DNA from: Verrucomicrobiales bacterium
GTDB taxonomy: Bacteria > Verrucomicrobiota > Verrucomicrobiia > Limisphaerales > J093
Direction: 5' to 3'
Assembly (NCBI GenBank): GCA_024233305.1
Contig: JACKPV010000050.1
Span: forward strand, 1 to 13,773
DNA length: 13,773 nt
Below the pieces are notes generated by a model. It was not told the origin of the DNA and searched no databases. It saw only the letters and a list, made by a program, of their open reading frames with translations. Made by a program: the position numbers and the translations under genes. Positions 1 through 7,039 of this stretch are shown piece after piece; within the stretch, counting starts at the first letter, position 1; every line of letters starts with the position of its first letter.

Positions 1-160
1 GCCGACTGCACATCGGCGGCTGCCATCCACTGAATGGTCACCGATGAGCCGGGCGGCGGGAGGACAGGGCCCGGTCGCTCGCCGCGTTGGCCACGCCGGT
101 TACCATTACGGGCAGCTGCTTGCCGGGAGCAGGAACGCCACCCGCATTGCCGATAGACCG
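1..160. other. Left-edge region without a supported gene
   Basis: No frame gives a recognisable protein. One plus frame stays open from base 2 until a TAA following the ATG at about 164, and reads as low-complexity arginine/glycine-rich sequence without a family signature. Minus frames give short fragments with proline/glycine-rich stretches that could be the end of a gene lying mostly outside the window, but nothing identifies one. No tRNA or rRNA is seen. Confidence 0.4.
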
Positions 161-208
161 CCCATGTAACAATCAGCTTGCGCTACAGACAAAGCCCTTG
201 TAACAGTC
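161..208 (+). promoter_or_regulatory. Paired TGTAACA direct repeats upstream of the methylase
   Basis: The 14-mers at 161-174 and 195-208 match at 12 of 14 positions. Both contain the small palindrome TGTAACA (165-171 and 199-205), with centres 34 bp apart. The second copy ends 8 bases before the in-frame TAA that directly abuts the ATG at 217. Paired short palindromes just before a gene suit an operator or core promoter. The methylase's extra N-terminal domain could be the ligand, but that is inference. Confidence 0.35.
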
Positions 209-216
209 TGGGCTAA

Positions 217-1296
217 ATGGCTTCTTCCTCAACCACCTACAGGGGCAAATGGAACTCTGGGGAAACCACGGTCGTCCGGGTACCCCGGCGGCTGGCCCCG
301 GAGATATTGCGCCATGCTCACCGCCTCGATGAAGCGTCGGCGGGTGCCGGACTCGAGGAAACGGCGGCCATCTACCGGACCGCGAGCGACATCCCACCAA
401 TGGAACCGGTGAATGTCGCCTCGGTTCCCCAGCGTTCCCCTTTCCGGTATCCCGGTGGCAAAACCTGGCTGGTTCCTTACATCCGGTCGTGGCTGGGCAG
501 CCGGCGCGGGAACGTGTCGATGCTCGTGGAACCGTTCGCCGGTGGCGGCATCGTCGGGTTGACGGCCGGACTCGAGCAACTGGCCGACCATGTGATCCTG
601 GTGGAGAGCGACCCGGACGTGGGCGCGGTCTGGCAGGCCATTCTCGGCGGACACTCGGAATGGCTCGCGAGAAGGATCGCTGAGTTCGACCTCACCCGGG
701 AGAGCGCCGTCGAGATGCTTGGTCGTGAGCCGACCAGCCTGCGGGAGCGCGCCTTCGCGACGATCCTGCGGAACCGGGTCCAGCGTGGCGGGATCATGGC
801 CCGGGGCGCCGGGCTGGTGAAGTCAGGCGAGAATGGGCGGGGTTTGAGATCGCGGTGGTATCCCGAGACGCTGGCCCGACGGATTCGGGATATCGCCCGG
901 ATTCGCCACCGCCTCTCGTTTGTCCCAGGCGATGGCGTCGGGACGATCCGGGCCCACGCGGACGTTCCCGACGCCGCCTTTTTCGTGGATCCGCCCTACA
1001 CCGTGGCGGCCCGTCGTCTCTATCGCGAGTGGCACGTGGACCACCGGGAGCTGTTACGCCTCCTGTCGCAGGTGCAAGGCGACGTGCTACTGACTTACGA
1101 TCACACCCGGGAGGTCGTCGGACTGGCTGAGGAATTTGGCTTCGAGTTCGAGCCGGTGGCCATGAAGAACACGCACCACGCCAGGATGACCGAGTTGCTC
1201 ATCGGCAAGGATCTTTCCTGGCTCCGTCGGAACGACTCGGTTGAGCAGCCGCGGATGAAGCGCGGCGATGGCAGGAAGGGGGGAGACCGTCTCTGA
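217..1296 (+). CDS. DNA adenine N6-methyltransferase, Dam/D12 class, with extra N-terminal domain
   Basis: Predicted to transfer methyl from S-adenosylmethionine to the N6 of adenine in a specific DNA site. Counting from 217 (359 aa), the SAM-binding motif X region FRYPGGK lies at residues 76-82, motif I (EPFAGGG) at 105-111 and the catalytic motif IV DPPY at 258-261. This is the alpha order seen in Dam/D12 enzymes. The methylase core could begin at the internal ATG at 400 (residue 62). However, residues 8-42 (GKWNSGETTVVRVPRRLAP and a following helix-like stretch) resemble a short ribbon-helix-helix-type module, so the 217 start is kept; no good SD precedes it. There is no restriction endonuclease gene next to it, so it appears to be an orphan methylase with regulatory or phage-related roles possible. 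Target sequence cannot be read from the protein. Family call is firm; N-terminal domain call is tentative. Confidence 0.9.
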   Translation: MASSSTTYRGKWNSGETTVVRVPRRLAPEILRHAHRLDEASAGAGLEETAAIYRTASDIPPMEPVNVASVPQRSPFRYPGGKTWLVPYIRSWLGSRRGNVSMLVEPFAGGGIVGLTAGLEQLADHVILVESDPDVGAVWQAILGGHSEWLARRIAEFDLTRESAVEMLGREPTSLRERAFATILRNRVQRGGIMARGAGLVKSGENGRGLRSRWYPETLARRIRDIARIRHRLSFVPGDGVGTIRAHADVPDAAFFVDPPYTVAARRLYREWHVDHRELLRLLSQVQGDVLLTYDHTREVVGLAEEFGFEFEPVAMKNTHHARMTELLIGKDLSWLRRNDSVEQPRMKRGDGRKGGDRL

Positions 1297-1394
1297 AAGC
1301 CGGGTTGCGCGCGGCATACCGGACGAGGGAGGTTTGCGCTTGCCGACCTTCCTTTCATGGGGCTTGAGTAGGTGCATCGAACACTGACAACCCA

Positions 1395-1415
1395 CGGCGA
1401 CCCCGAGGGTCGCCG
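1395..1415 (+). other. Perfect 9-bp stem-loop before the PHP gene
   Basis: CGGCGACCC and GGGTCGCCG form a perfect 9-bp stem around a 3-base loop, ending 23 bases before the ATG at 1439. There is no T tract after it, so it is not a standard intrinsic terminator. It may be a 5' leader structure of the PHP gene or a stem at the 3' end of the methylase transcript. The remaining intergenic bases (1297-1394) show no clear promoter. Confidence 0.4.
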
Positions 1416-1438
1416 ACAAGCGCGGCAGCAGACAGAAC

Positions 1439-2587
1439 ATGAACCCGACGAAACTCTCCTGGAAACCCGGCGCCGTCCTGGCGCTTGGGCTGGCGGTAGG
1501 CGCGGTCCAGGCCCATGACCGGGCCCGCACGCCGGTCAACATCCCCGACATCCCCGGCTACCTGACGCTGAAATGCGACCTGCACATCCACACCGTCTTC
1601 TCGGACGGCAGCGTGTGGCCGGATATCCGGGCGGAGGAGGCGTGGCGCGAGGGACTGGATGCGATCGCGATCACCGACCACATCGAGTATCAGCCGCACA
1701 AGCGGGATCTGCCGACGGCCCACAACCGTTCCTACGAAATCGCCAAACCGCGGGGCGATTCCCTCGAAGTGGCGGTCATCCGGGGTTCGGAAATCACGCG
1801 CCAGATGCCACCGGGACATTTGAACGCCGTGTTCATCACGGACGCGGTCTCCCTGGACACCCCGGAATGGCGGGATGCTCTGAAGACCGCCAGCGACCAG
1901 GGAGCGTTCATTTTCTGGAATCACCCCGGGTGGACGGGGCAGCAACCCGACGGGGTGGCGCGCTGGTATCCGGAACACGACGAGTTGCTCAACCAGGGGC
2001 GGTTGCACGGCATCGAGGTGGTCAACAGCCGCGAGTATTATCCGGAAGCCCACCGCTGGTGCCTCGACAAGAAGCTCACCATGCTGAGCAACTCCGACAT
2101 CCACAACCCGCTGAACCTCGATTACGACGTGCATGCCGGCGATCATCGCCCGATCACGCTGGTGTTCGCCACGGAGCGCAGTCCCGGCGCCATCAAGGAG
2201 GCGCTGTTCGCCCGCCGCACCGCGGTGTACGGTGGCAACCGCCTGGTCGGGGAGGAGACCTGGGTGCGGCCGTTGTTCGAGCGCTCGTTGACGATCCGCA
2301 ACCCGCAGGTGGCCATCCGCGGCAAGGGCCGCGTTTACGTGCAGATCCACAATCACAGCGACCTGCGCTACGAGCTGCAACGCGCCGGCACGGTCGCCGG
2401 ACTTTCCTTTCCTGCCACGGTCAGCCTGCCGCCGGGACGCACGGCATTGCTGGAGGTGCGCGGCACGGATGCCGACGCGAACGGTGTCCGTCAGATCGGC
2501 CTGCCGTACACCGTGAGCAACGTCCTCGTCGAGCCGGAGCAGGGCTTGCAAGTGACGCTCGATATTCAGGTCACCTTCAGTCCGTGA
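1439..2587 (+). CDS. Exported PHP-domain metal-dependent phosphoesterase
   Basis: A 382-aa protein with a signal-like N-terminus (hydrophobic residues about 12-25, ending VQA), so it probably acts in the periplasm or outside the cell. The PHP active-site set is complete by eye: DLHIHTVFSDG at 47-57, ITDH at 78-81, the E118 region (RGSEIT), NHPGW at 161-165 and SNSDIH at 217-222. PHP proteins hydrolyse phosphoesters using a multinuclear metal centre built from these His/Asp/Glu residues. The C-terminal ~120 residues form a beta-rich tail (KGRVYVQIHNHSDLRYEL and onward), as in exported PHP phosphodiesterases of the Sb-PDE type; that closer assignment is a guess. The actual substrate is unknown. 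The start is the only ATG giving an intact signal peptide, though no strong SD is present. A perfect hairpin lies just upstream. Neighbouring genes do not suggest a pathway. Confidence 0.88.
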   Translation: MNPTKLSWKPGAVLALGLAVGAVQAHDRARTPVNIPDIPGYLTLKCDLHIHTVFSDGSVWPDIRAEEAWREGLDAIAITDHIEYQPHKRDLPTAHNRSYEIAKPRGDSLEVAVIRGSEITRQMPPGHLNAVFITDAVSLDTPEWRDALKTASDQGAFIFWNHPGWTGQQPDGVARWYPEHDELLNQGRLHGIEVVNSREYYPEAHRWCLDKKLTMLSNSDIHNPLNLDYDVHAGDHRPITLVFATERSPGAIKEALFARRTAVYGGNRLVGEETWVRPLFERSLTIRNPQVAIRGKGRVYVQIHNHSDLRYELQRAGTVAGLSFPATVSLPPGRTALLEVRGTDADANGVRQIGLPYTVSNVLVEPEQGLQVTLDIQVTFSP

Positions 2588-2804
2588 ACCAAGGGGTTCG
2601 CCCAATGGTGCGCGGAGGCATGCCTTTCCCGCGTTGAGCTCGCGACGCTCCGACCGCCACCTCCGCCCCCGGGATCCCCTCGGCCCGCGCCGGCCTGTTC
2701 CGTGATGAGCGACGCCTGCAAGGCCCGCCGCTGCCCGCTCGCGCCCCCCGCTGCCCCGCGGTGGAGGGCGCGGGAGAGGCGGTCGGTTTGAGGCAAACTT
2801 CTGG
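2588..2804. other. Intergenic region with imperfect GC-rich inverted repeat
   Basis: There is no supported gene between the PHP stop and the promoter at 2805. The visible structure is a GC-rich imperfect hairpin, with left arm 2738-2751 and right arm 2758-2776, pairing across mismatches. It lacks a T tract. It may be a dispersed intergenic repeat or a processing/termination stem for the PHP transcript. Confidence 0.35.
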
Positions 2805-2832
2805 TGGACATTCGCAGGGCCCGCACTATTAT
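2805..2832 (+). promoter_or_regulatory. Sigma70-like promoter for the 54-aa gene unit
   Basis: The -35 is TGGACA (2805-2810) and the -10 is TATTAT (2827-2832), each matching 5 of 6 consensus bases with a 16-bp spacer. It is the most AT-rich patch in this GC-rich intergenic region. Transcription would start near 2838-2840, just at the foot of a hairpin, and run to the terminator at 3166-3201. Confidence 0.55.
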
Positions 2833-2838
2833 TGAACA

Positions 2839-2867
2839 CACTTCGGCGAAGTGGTCTCCAAACCACT
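2839..2867 (+). promoter_or_regulatory. Two mutually exclusive leader hairpins
   Basis: CACTTC (2839-2844) pairs with GAAGTG (2848-2853) across a 3-base loop. AGTGGT (2850-2855) pairs with ACCACT (2862-2867) across a 6-base loop. The two stems share 2850-2853, so only one can form at a time. The first stem would sit at the predicted 5' end of the transcript. This could be a stabilising 5' hairpin or a small switch; no known riboswitch class is recognised. Confidence 0.35.
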
Positions 2868-2973
2868 GAATCGAAACGCGCCATGACTCGGCAGAACGGA
2901 CAGAACAGACTGCTCGGTCCTCCAGAGGCCCTGGCATGGCATTCCCCATCAACTCCAACCCAAGGTCATCGAT

Positions 2974-3138
2974 ATGACGAAAGTCCTCGACGTACTCACC
3001 GACGCCGTGCATGGCACGAAACCGCAGTTCCGCCAGGTGGACGCCCGGCCTGAAAAGCCGAAGAAGCACCGCTACGAACGCCGCAAGATTCGGGAGTGTC
3101 TGCGCAACAGCGACTGGTCGGATGAACCTGTGAGTTGA
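2974..3138 (+). CDS. Small basic protein of unknown function (54 aa)
   Basis: The ORF reads MTKVLDVLTDAVHGTKPQF, then a strongly basic middle (EKPKKHRYERRKIRECLRNS) and an acidic end (DWSDEPVS). An SD-like AAGG at 2962-2965 sits 8 bases before the ATG. A 13-codon ORF at 2936-2977 (MAFPINSNPRSSI) ends in a TGA overlapping this ATG, which would allow translational coupling. The predicted helix with a Lys/Arg cluster suggests nucleic-acid or ribosome contact, but no family is recognised. The case for a real gene is mainly its setting: a promoter at 2805-2832 and a perfect intrinsic terminator starting 27 bases after the stop enclose only this ORF. The alternative is that the transcript is a noncoding RNA and the ORF is incidental. 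Confidence 0.5.
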   Translation: MTKVLDVLTDAVHGTKPQFRQVDARPEKPKKHRYERRKIRECLRNSDWSDEPVS

Positions 3139-3165
3139 CCATCGAGCCGGACTTTCACCGGGGAA

Positions 3166-3201
3166 GAGGGCCGCAGCCATCTGCGGCCCTCGTTCTTTTC
3201 C
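3166..3201 (+). terminator. Intrinsic terminator after the 54-aa ORF
   Basis: An 11-bp perfect stem (3166-3176 with 3181-3191; core AGGGCCGCAG / CTGCGGCCCT) closes a 4-base CCAT loop. It is followed by the T-rich stretch CGTTCTTTTCC. This is the clearest rho-independent terminator in the window, and it separates the small unit from the HzsA-like gene. Confidence 0.85.
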
Positions 3202-3209
3202 AGCGGCCC

Positions 3210-3237
3210 GGTTTCGCTCGACAGAAGACCCGAAACC
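3210..3237 (+). other. 7-bp inverted repeat in the HzsA-like gene leader
   Basis: GGTTTCG (3210-3216) and CGAAACC (3231-3237) are perfect complements 14 bases apart, 36 bases before the ATG at 3273. This could be an operator or leader hairpin. No convincing -35/-10 pair was seen for the downstream gene. Confidence 0.25.
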
Positions 3238-3272
3238 CGCTATGGCGTGGCGGACACTTTCCGTTCGCTGCC

Positions 3273-5738
3273 ATGAAGCTGCCCGCCATCACCGCGCTCC
3301 TGGTGTCGCTTTTTTTCGCCGCCACGGCCTCCACGGCTTCGCCCGATCTCCTGGGGCCGGCCCTCAACGGACCCTTGCGCGGACTGCAGCACCTGGTTTT
3401 CTGCACCCGCGGCAGTTACGACGACCCGCACTGGTACGCCAATATCGGTTACTATTGCGACGACGAGCAGCGCAAGGCCTACCCGGGCAATGGCAAGCCG
3501 GACGAAAGCCGCTTGTTCCGGCTGGACCTGCGGTCGGGGGAAGTGACAACGCTGCTGGACGGCCAGGGGGGCACAATCCGCGACCCCCAACTCGACTACG
3601 ACGGGCGGACCATCCTGTTCTCTCATCGCCCGGCCGGGTCCGAGCATTTCCACCTTTTTGAAATCGGTGTCGACGGCACGAACCTGCGGCAGCTGACTGA
3701 CGGCCCCTACGACGATTACGAGCCGATCCACCTGCCGGACGGCGATCTCCTGTTCGTTTCGACCCGGTGCCGGCGCTGGGTCAATTGCTGGACCACCCAG
3801 GTCGGCACCATTCACCGCAGCGACCCGGATGGCGGCCACATCCGCGCCATCTCGGCGAACACCGAACACGACAACACGCCGTGGATGCTGCCCGACGGAC
3901 GCGTGCTTTACACCCGCTGGGAATACGTCGATCGCAGCCAGGTCGAGTTCCATCACCTCTGGTCGATGAACCCCGACGGCACCGGCCAGACGGTCTATTA
4001 CGGGAACCTTCGCCCCCACATCCTGATGATTGACGCGAAGCCCATCCCGGGCACGCGCGAGGTGCTGGCGAACTTCTCTCCCGGACACGGCGTCAACGAA
4101 CATGCCGGCCGCGCCACCATCGTGTCCGCCAGCCTCGGCCCTGATGACCCGGCCGCGGCGCAAACGCTGCATCAAGGCCCGTTGATCCGGGATCCCTATC
4201 CGCTCACGGAGGATCTGTTCCTGGTGGCGCGCAACCGTCAGCTCGTCCTGTTGAACCGCCAGGGCCAGACAGCGGTGCTCTACACGCACCCCGGTGAAAG
4301 CCAGGTCCACGAACCGAGACCAGTGGCCGCCCGTCCACACGAACCCGTGATCCCCGACCGCGTGCAACCCGCGAGCGCGACCGGCCTCATGGCGCTGGCG
4401 GACGTCTACGAGGGCCGCAACATGGAGGGCGTCGAGCGCGGGGACATCAAGCGCCTCCTGGTACTCGAGTCGCTCCCCAAACCGGTCAACTTCAGCGGCG
4501 GCCCCGACCTCACGAGCTGGCTCGGGACCTTCACGCTCGAGCGGGTTTTGGGAACCGTCCCGGTCGAAGCCGACGGCTCGGCGTTCTTCGAGGTCCCGGC
4601 GGATCGCCAACTCTTCTTCGTGGCGCTCGACGAGCACGATCTCTCGGTGAAACGCATGCAGAGCTTCACGGCGGTGCGCCCCGGTGAAACCCTCAGTTGC
4701 GTCGGCTGCCACGAACACCGGACCCGCACCCCCGAGAACCGCTTCGCCGCCAACCTCCTCGCGTTGCGTCGGCCGCCGAGCCGGATCGAGCCGTTCGCCG
4801 GCTTCCCCGACGTCCTGGATTTTCAGCGGGATGTGCAACCCATTCTGGACCGGCACTGCCTCCCCTGCCACGGCTACCGGGAACGCCGGGGCGGCGTGTT
4901 GCTGGGGGGCGATCTCGGGCCGGAGTGGTCGCATGCCTACTTCACCCTGCTGGCCACGGAACAGGTCGCCGACGGCCACAACGGACTCGGGAACAAGCCG
5001 CCCCGCTCACTCGGCAGTTCCGCCAGCCCGCTCCTGCAGAAGGTGGATGGCAGCCATCACAAGGTCGCTGTGACCCCGGCCGAGTGGCGGACCCTCTGGT
5101 TGTGGATCGAGAGCGGGGCGCCCTTCGCCGGCAGTTACGCCGCCTTGCGCAACGAGGAACAACAGCAGCGCGCGGGCGCGGCCATGGGCGAGATCATGCG
5201 GGGCGCCTTCCCCGTCATCAACCGGCGTTGCGCCTCGTGCCACCACAGCACCGAACTCGCCGATGGCCGCCCCAAGCGGCTTCCCTACGACCCCGCCATG
5301 CGCGAGGAACGCCGTCCCATTGCCGGTCGCCCCACCGCGGAGCACGAGCGCATCGTCTTCCCGAACGACCCGATTGCCCTCTACAGCCGCAACGTGCTGG
5401 TCAACCTCTCTCGCCCGGAACTCTCCCCGTTGCTGCTGGCACCGCTGGCGCCGGAAGCCGGCGGACGAGGGGCGTGTGGGCCGGTCTTCGAATCCACGAG
5501 CGACCCGGGTTACCAGGCGATTCTGGCGGCCATCGGTCGGGGCAAGGCCATCATCGAGACCGAACCACGCTACGGCGCCGAGGGGTTCCGGCCCAACCGG
5601 CAGTACCTGCGCGAGCTGCAACGCTTCGCCGTGTTGCCCGTGGAGACCCCGGCGGAAGCCCCGGCGCCACCGGACGTTTTTGCTCTGGATCAGGCCTACT
5701 GGCGGAAGCTCTGGCCCTCGTCCGGGCCCCCCCCTTGA
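3273..5738 (+). CDS. Exported HzsA-related PD40 beta-propeller protein with three c-type haem motifs
   Basis: This 821-aa protein starts with a signal peptide (MKLPAITALLVSLFFAATASTAS). The frame stays open upstream to 3135, but only the ATG at 3273 yields the signal. Residues about 60-320 carry PD40/TolB-type propeller blades, for example LPDGDLLFVSTRC and LPDGRVLYTRW. The remainder has three CxxCH haem-attachment motifs: C476-VG-C479-H480, C529-LP-C532-H533 and C653-AS-C656-H657. The second sits in a DVQPILDRHCLPCHG context typical of planctomycete-type cytochrome domains. The order (propeller, middle haem domain, C-terminal haem region) matches the alpha subunit of hydrazine synthase and its HzsA-related homologues. 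The anammox enzyme's alpha subunit carries two haems; here there are three motifs. No HzsB or HzsC partner lies nearby, so hydrazine synthesis is unlikely and the real reaction is unknown. Its stop overlaps the SD of the next gene, so they are probably co-transcribed. Confidence 0.88.
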   Translation: MKLPAITALLVSLFFAATASTASPDLLGPALNGPLRGLQHLVFCTRGSYDDPHWYANIGYYCDDEQRKAYPGNGKPDESRLFRLDLRSGEVTTLLDGQGGTIRDPQLDYDGRTILFSHRPAGSEHFHLFEIGVDGTNLRQLTDGPYDDYEPIHLPDGDLLFVSTRCRRWVNCWTTQVGTIHRSDPDGGHIRAISANTEHDNTPWMLPDGRVLYTRWEYVDRSQVEFHHLWSMNPDGTGQTVYYGNLRPHILMIDAKPIPGTREVLANFSPGHGVNEHAGRATIVSASLGPDDPAAAQTLHQGPLIRDPYPLTEDLFLVARNRQLVLLNRQGQTAVLYTHPGESQVHEPRPVAARPHEPVIPDRVQPASATGLMALADVYEGRNMEGVERGDIKRLLVLESLPKPVNFSGGPDLTSWLGTFTLERVLGTVPVEADGSAFFEVPADRQLFFVALDEHDLSVKRMQSFTAVRPGETLSCVGCHEHRTRTPENRFAANLLALRRPPSRIEPFAGFPDVLDFQRDVQPILDRHCLPCHGYRERRGGVLLGGDLGPEWSHAYFTLLATEQVADGHNGLGNKPPRSLGSSASPLLQKVDGSHHKVAVTPAEWRTLWLWIESGAPFAGSYAALRNEEQQQRAGAAMGEIMRGAFPVINRRCASCHHSTELADGRPKRLPYDPAMREERRPIAGRPTAEHERIVFPNDPIALYSRNVLVNLSRPELSPLLLAPLAPEAGGRGACGPVFESTSDPGYQAILAAIGRGKAIIETEPRYGAEGFRPNRQYLRELQRFAVLPVETPAEAPAPPDVFALDQAYWRKLWPSSGPPP

Positions 5739-5746
5739 AGGACTCC

Positions 5747-6991
5747 ATGAACGACGAAACCCCGCCCCCCGCCGTCCCGGATCCAAGCGCGCCCGGCCCC
5801 GATTCCCCGCGGCCCGCCAGTCGTCGACTCGGCTCGATTGACGCCTACCGGGGCCTCGTGATGTTCCTGATGCTGGGCGAAGGACTGCATTTGTGCCGGG
5901 TGTCGCGGGCGCTTCCCGAGAGTGGTTTCTGGAGCTTTCTCTGCCATCATCAAAGCCATGTGCCGTGGATTGGCTGTTCGCTGCACGACCTCATCCAGCC
6001 TTCCTTCTCGTTCCTTGTCGGAACGGCGATGGTCTTTTCGTTGGCCTCGCGCCAGGCCCGCGGGAGCAATCCGGCCCGCGTCGCCGGGCACGCGCTGTGG
6101 CGGTCGCTGGTGCTGGTGTTGATGGGCGTGTTCCTGCGCAGCATCGGCCGGTCCCAGACCTACTGGACGTTCGAGGATACGTTGACCCAGATCGGGTTGG
6201 GCTACCCGTTCCTCTTTCTGTTGGGCGGGCGTTCGCTGCGCGCGCAGTTCGCAGCCCTGGGTTTCATCCTGTTCGGCTACTGGCTCGCCTTCGCGCTGTA
6301 TCCCGTGCCGGGGGCGGGCTTTGACCATGGCGCGGTCGGCGTGTCGCAGGATTTCCTGCGGGAGCACGGCCTCAGTGGCTTTGCCGCCCACTGGCAGAAG
6401 AACAGCAATCTCGCCTGGGCCTTCGACACCTGGTGGTTGAACTTGTTCCCCCGCGAAGCCCCGTTCACCCACAACGGCGGCGGTTATGCCACGCTCAGTT
6501 TCATTCCGACGCTGGGGACCATGATCCTTGGCCTCATTGCCGGGGGCTGGCTCAAGGCCGACCTCGGCCCGCGGCAACGCCTTCTCCGGCTGGCGCTGGC
6601 CGGGGTCGCAGGTCTCGGGGCGGGGTGGCTCCTGAATGCCACGGGCGTCTGCCCGAACGTGAAGCGCATCTGGACGCCCGCCTGGACGTTGTTCAGTGGC
6701 GGCTGGTGCTTTCTCCTGCTGGCCGGTTTCCATCTGCTGATCGACGTGCTGGGCTGGCGGCGCTGGGCGTTCTGGCTGATCGTCATCGGCATGAACTCGA
6801 TCGTGGCCTACAGCATGGAATGGCTGGCGGCAGGGTTCATCAATGGGGCGCTCGAGACCCACCTCGGGGCGGGCTTCTTCCGCCTGTTCGGCGAGCCCTA
6901 TGCGCCGCTTTTCCATGGCGCCTGCACCCTGTTCATCCTTTGGTTGATCCTGCTCTGGATGTATCGCAAACGAATCTTCATCAAGATCTGA
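5747..6991 (+). CDS. Polytopic membrane acyltransferase, NagX/HGSNAT-like (DUF5009 type)
   Basis: A 414-aa integral membrane protein with about ten hydrophobic segments after a Pro-rich cytoplasmic N-terminus (residues 1-25). Signature stretches of the heparan-alpha-glucosaminide N-acetyltransferase/DUF5009 group are present: SIDAYRGLVMFLML at 30-43, then SHVPWIGCSLHDLIQP at 70-85 running into a membrane helix ending FLVG. H71 lies where the family has its catalytic histidine region. Such enzymes are thought to pass acetyl groups across the membrane to sugars. The C-terminus ends in basic residues (YRKRIFIKI). AAGGA at 5738-5742 overlaps the preceding TGA and sits 4 bases before the ATG, giving a clear SD and suggesting translational coupling with the HzsA-like gene. 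The same frame is open far upstream to 4697, but that part is a shadow of the other gene. A fucosidase follows, so a glycan substrate is a reasonable inference. Confidence 0.85.
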   Translation: MNDETPPPAVPDPSAPGPDSPRPASRRLGSIDAYRGLVMFLMLGEGLHLCRVSRALPESGFWSFLCHHQSHVPWIGCSLHDLIQPSFSFLVGTAMVFSLASRQARGSNPARVAGHALWRSLVLVLMGVFLRSIGRSQTYWTFEDTLTQIGLGYPFLFLLGGRSLRAQFAALGFILFGYWLAFALYPVPGAGFDHGAVGVSQDFLREHGLSGFAAHWQKNSNLAWAFDTWWLNLFPREAPFTHNGGGYATLSFIPTLGTMILGLIAGGWLKADLGPRQRLLRLALAGVAGLGAGWLLNATGVCPNVKRIWTPAWTLFSGGWCFLLLAGFHLLIDVLGWRRWAFWLIVIGMNSIVAYSMEWLAAGFINGALETHLGAGFFRLFGEPYAPLFHGACTLFILWLILLWMYRKRIFIKI

Positions 6992-7009
6992 GGCCGGCTC
7001 GCTCCGGCC
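6992..7009 (+). other. Short stem-loop between acyltransferase and fucosidase genes
   Basis: GGCCGG and CCGGCC pair over a 6-base loop, starting at the base after the acyltransferase stop. No T tract follows, and the next gene begins 30 bases later. It may attenuate or protect the intercistronic mRNA rather than end transcription. Confidence 0.4.
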
Positions 7010-7039
7010 GCAGTGTTCCCCTCCCACCCGGTTGTCACC

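Noticed and set aside
1355..2884. Minus-strand 509-codon open frame antisense to the PHP gene
   Set aside because: It covers a gene with complete PHP motifs. Its translation is rich in Arg, Gly, His and Ala without domain signals, as expected of a GC-rich shadow frame.
3240..4979. Minus-strand 579-codon open frame opposite the HzsA-like gene
   Set aside because: Long antisense openness is caused by GC-rich third positions of the real gene; no motifs are seen.
3273..5738. Anammox hydrazine synthase
   Set aside because: No beta or gamma subunit genes, no other anammox genes, and a different haem count; only the architecture is shared.
4697..5746. In-frame extension upstream of the acyltransferase
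   Set aside because: It overlaps the cytochrome region of the HzsA-like gene and is Arg/Pro-rich noise; the SD and family start place the real beginning at 5747.
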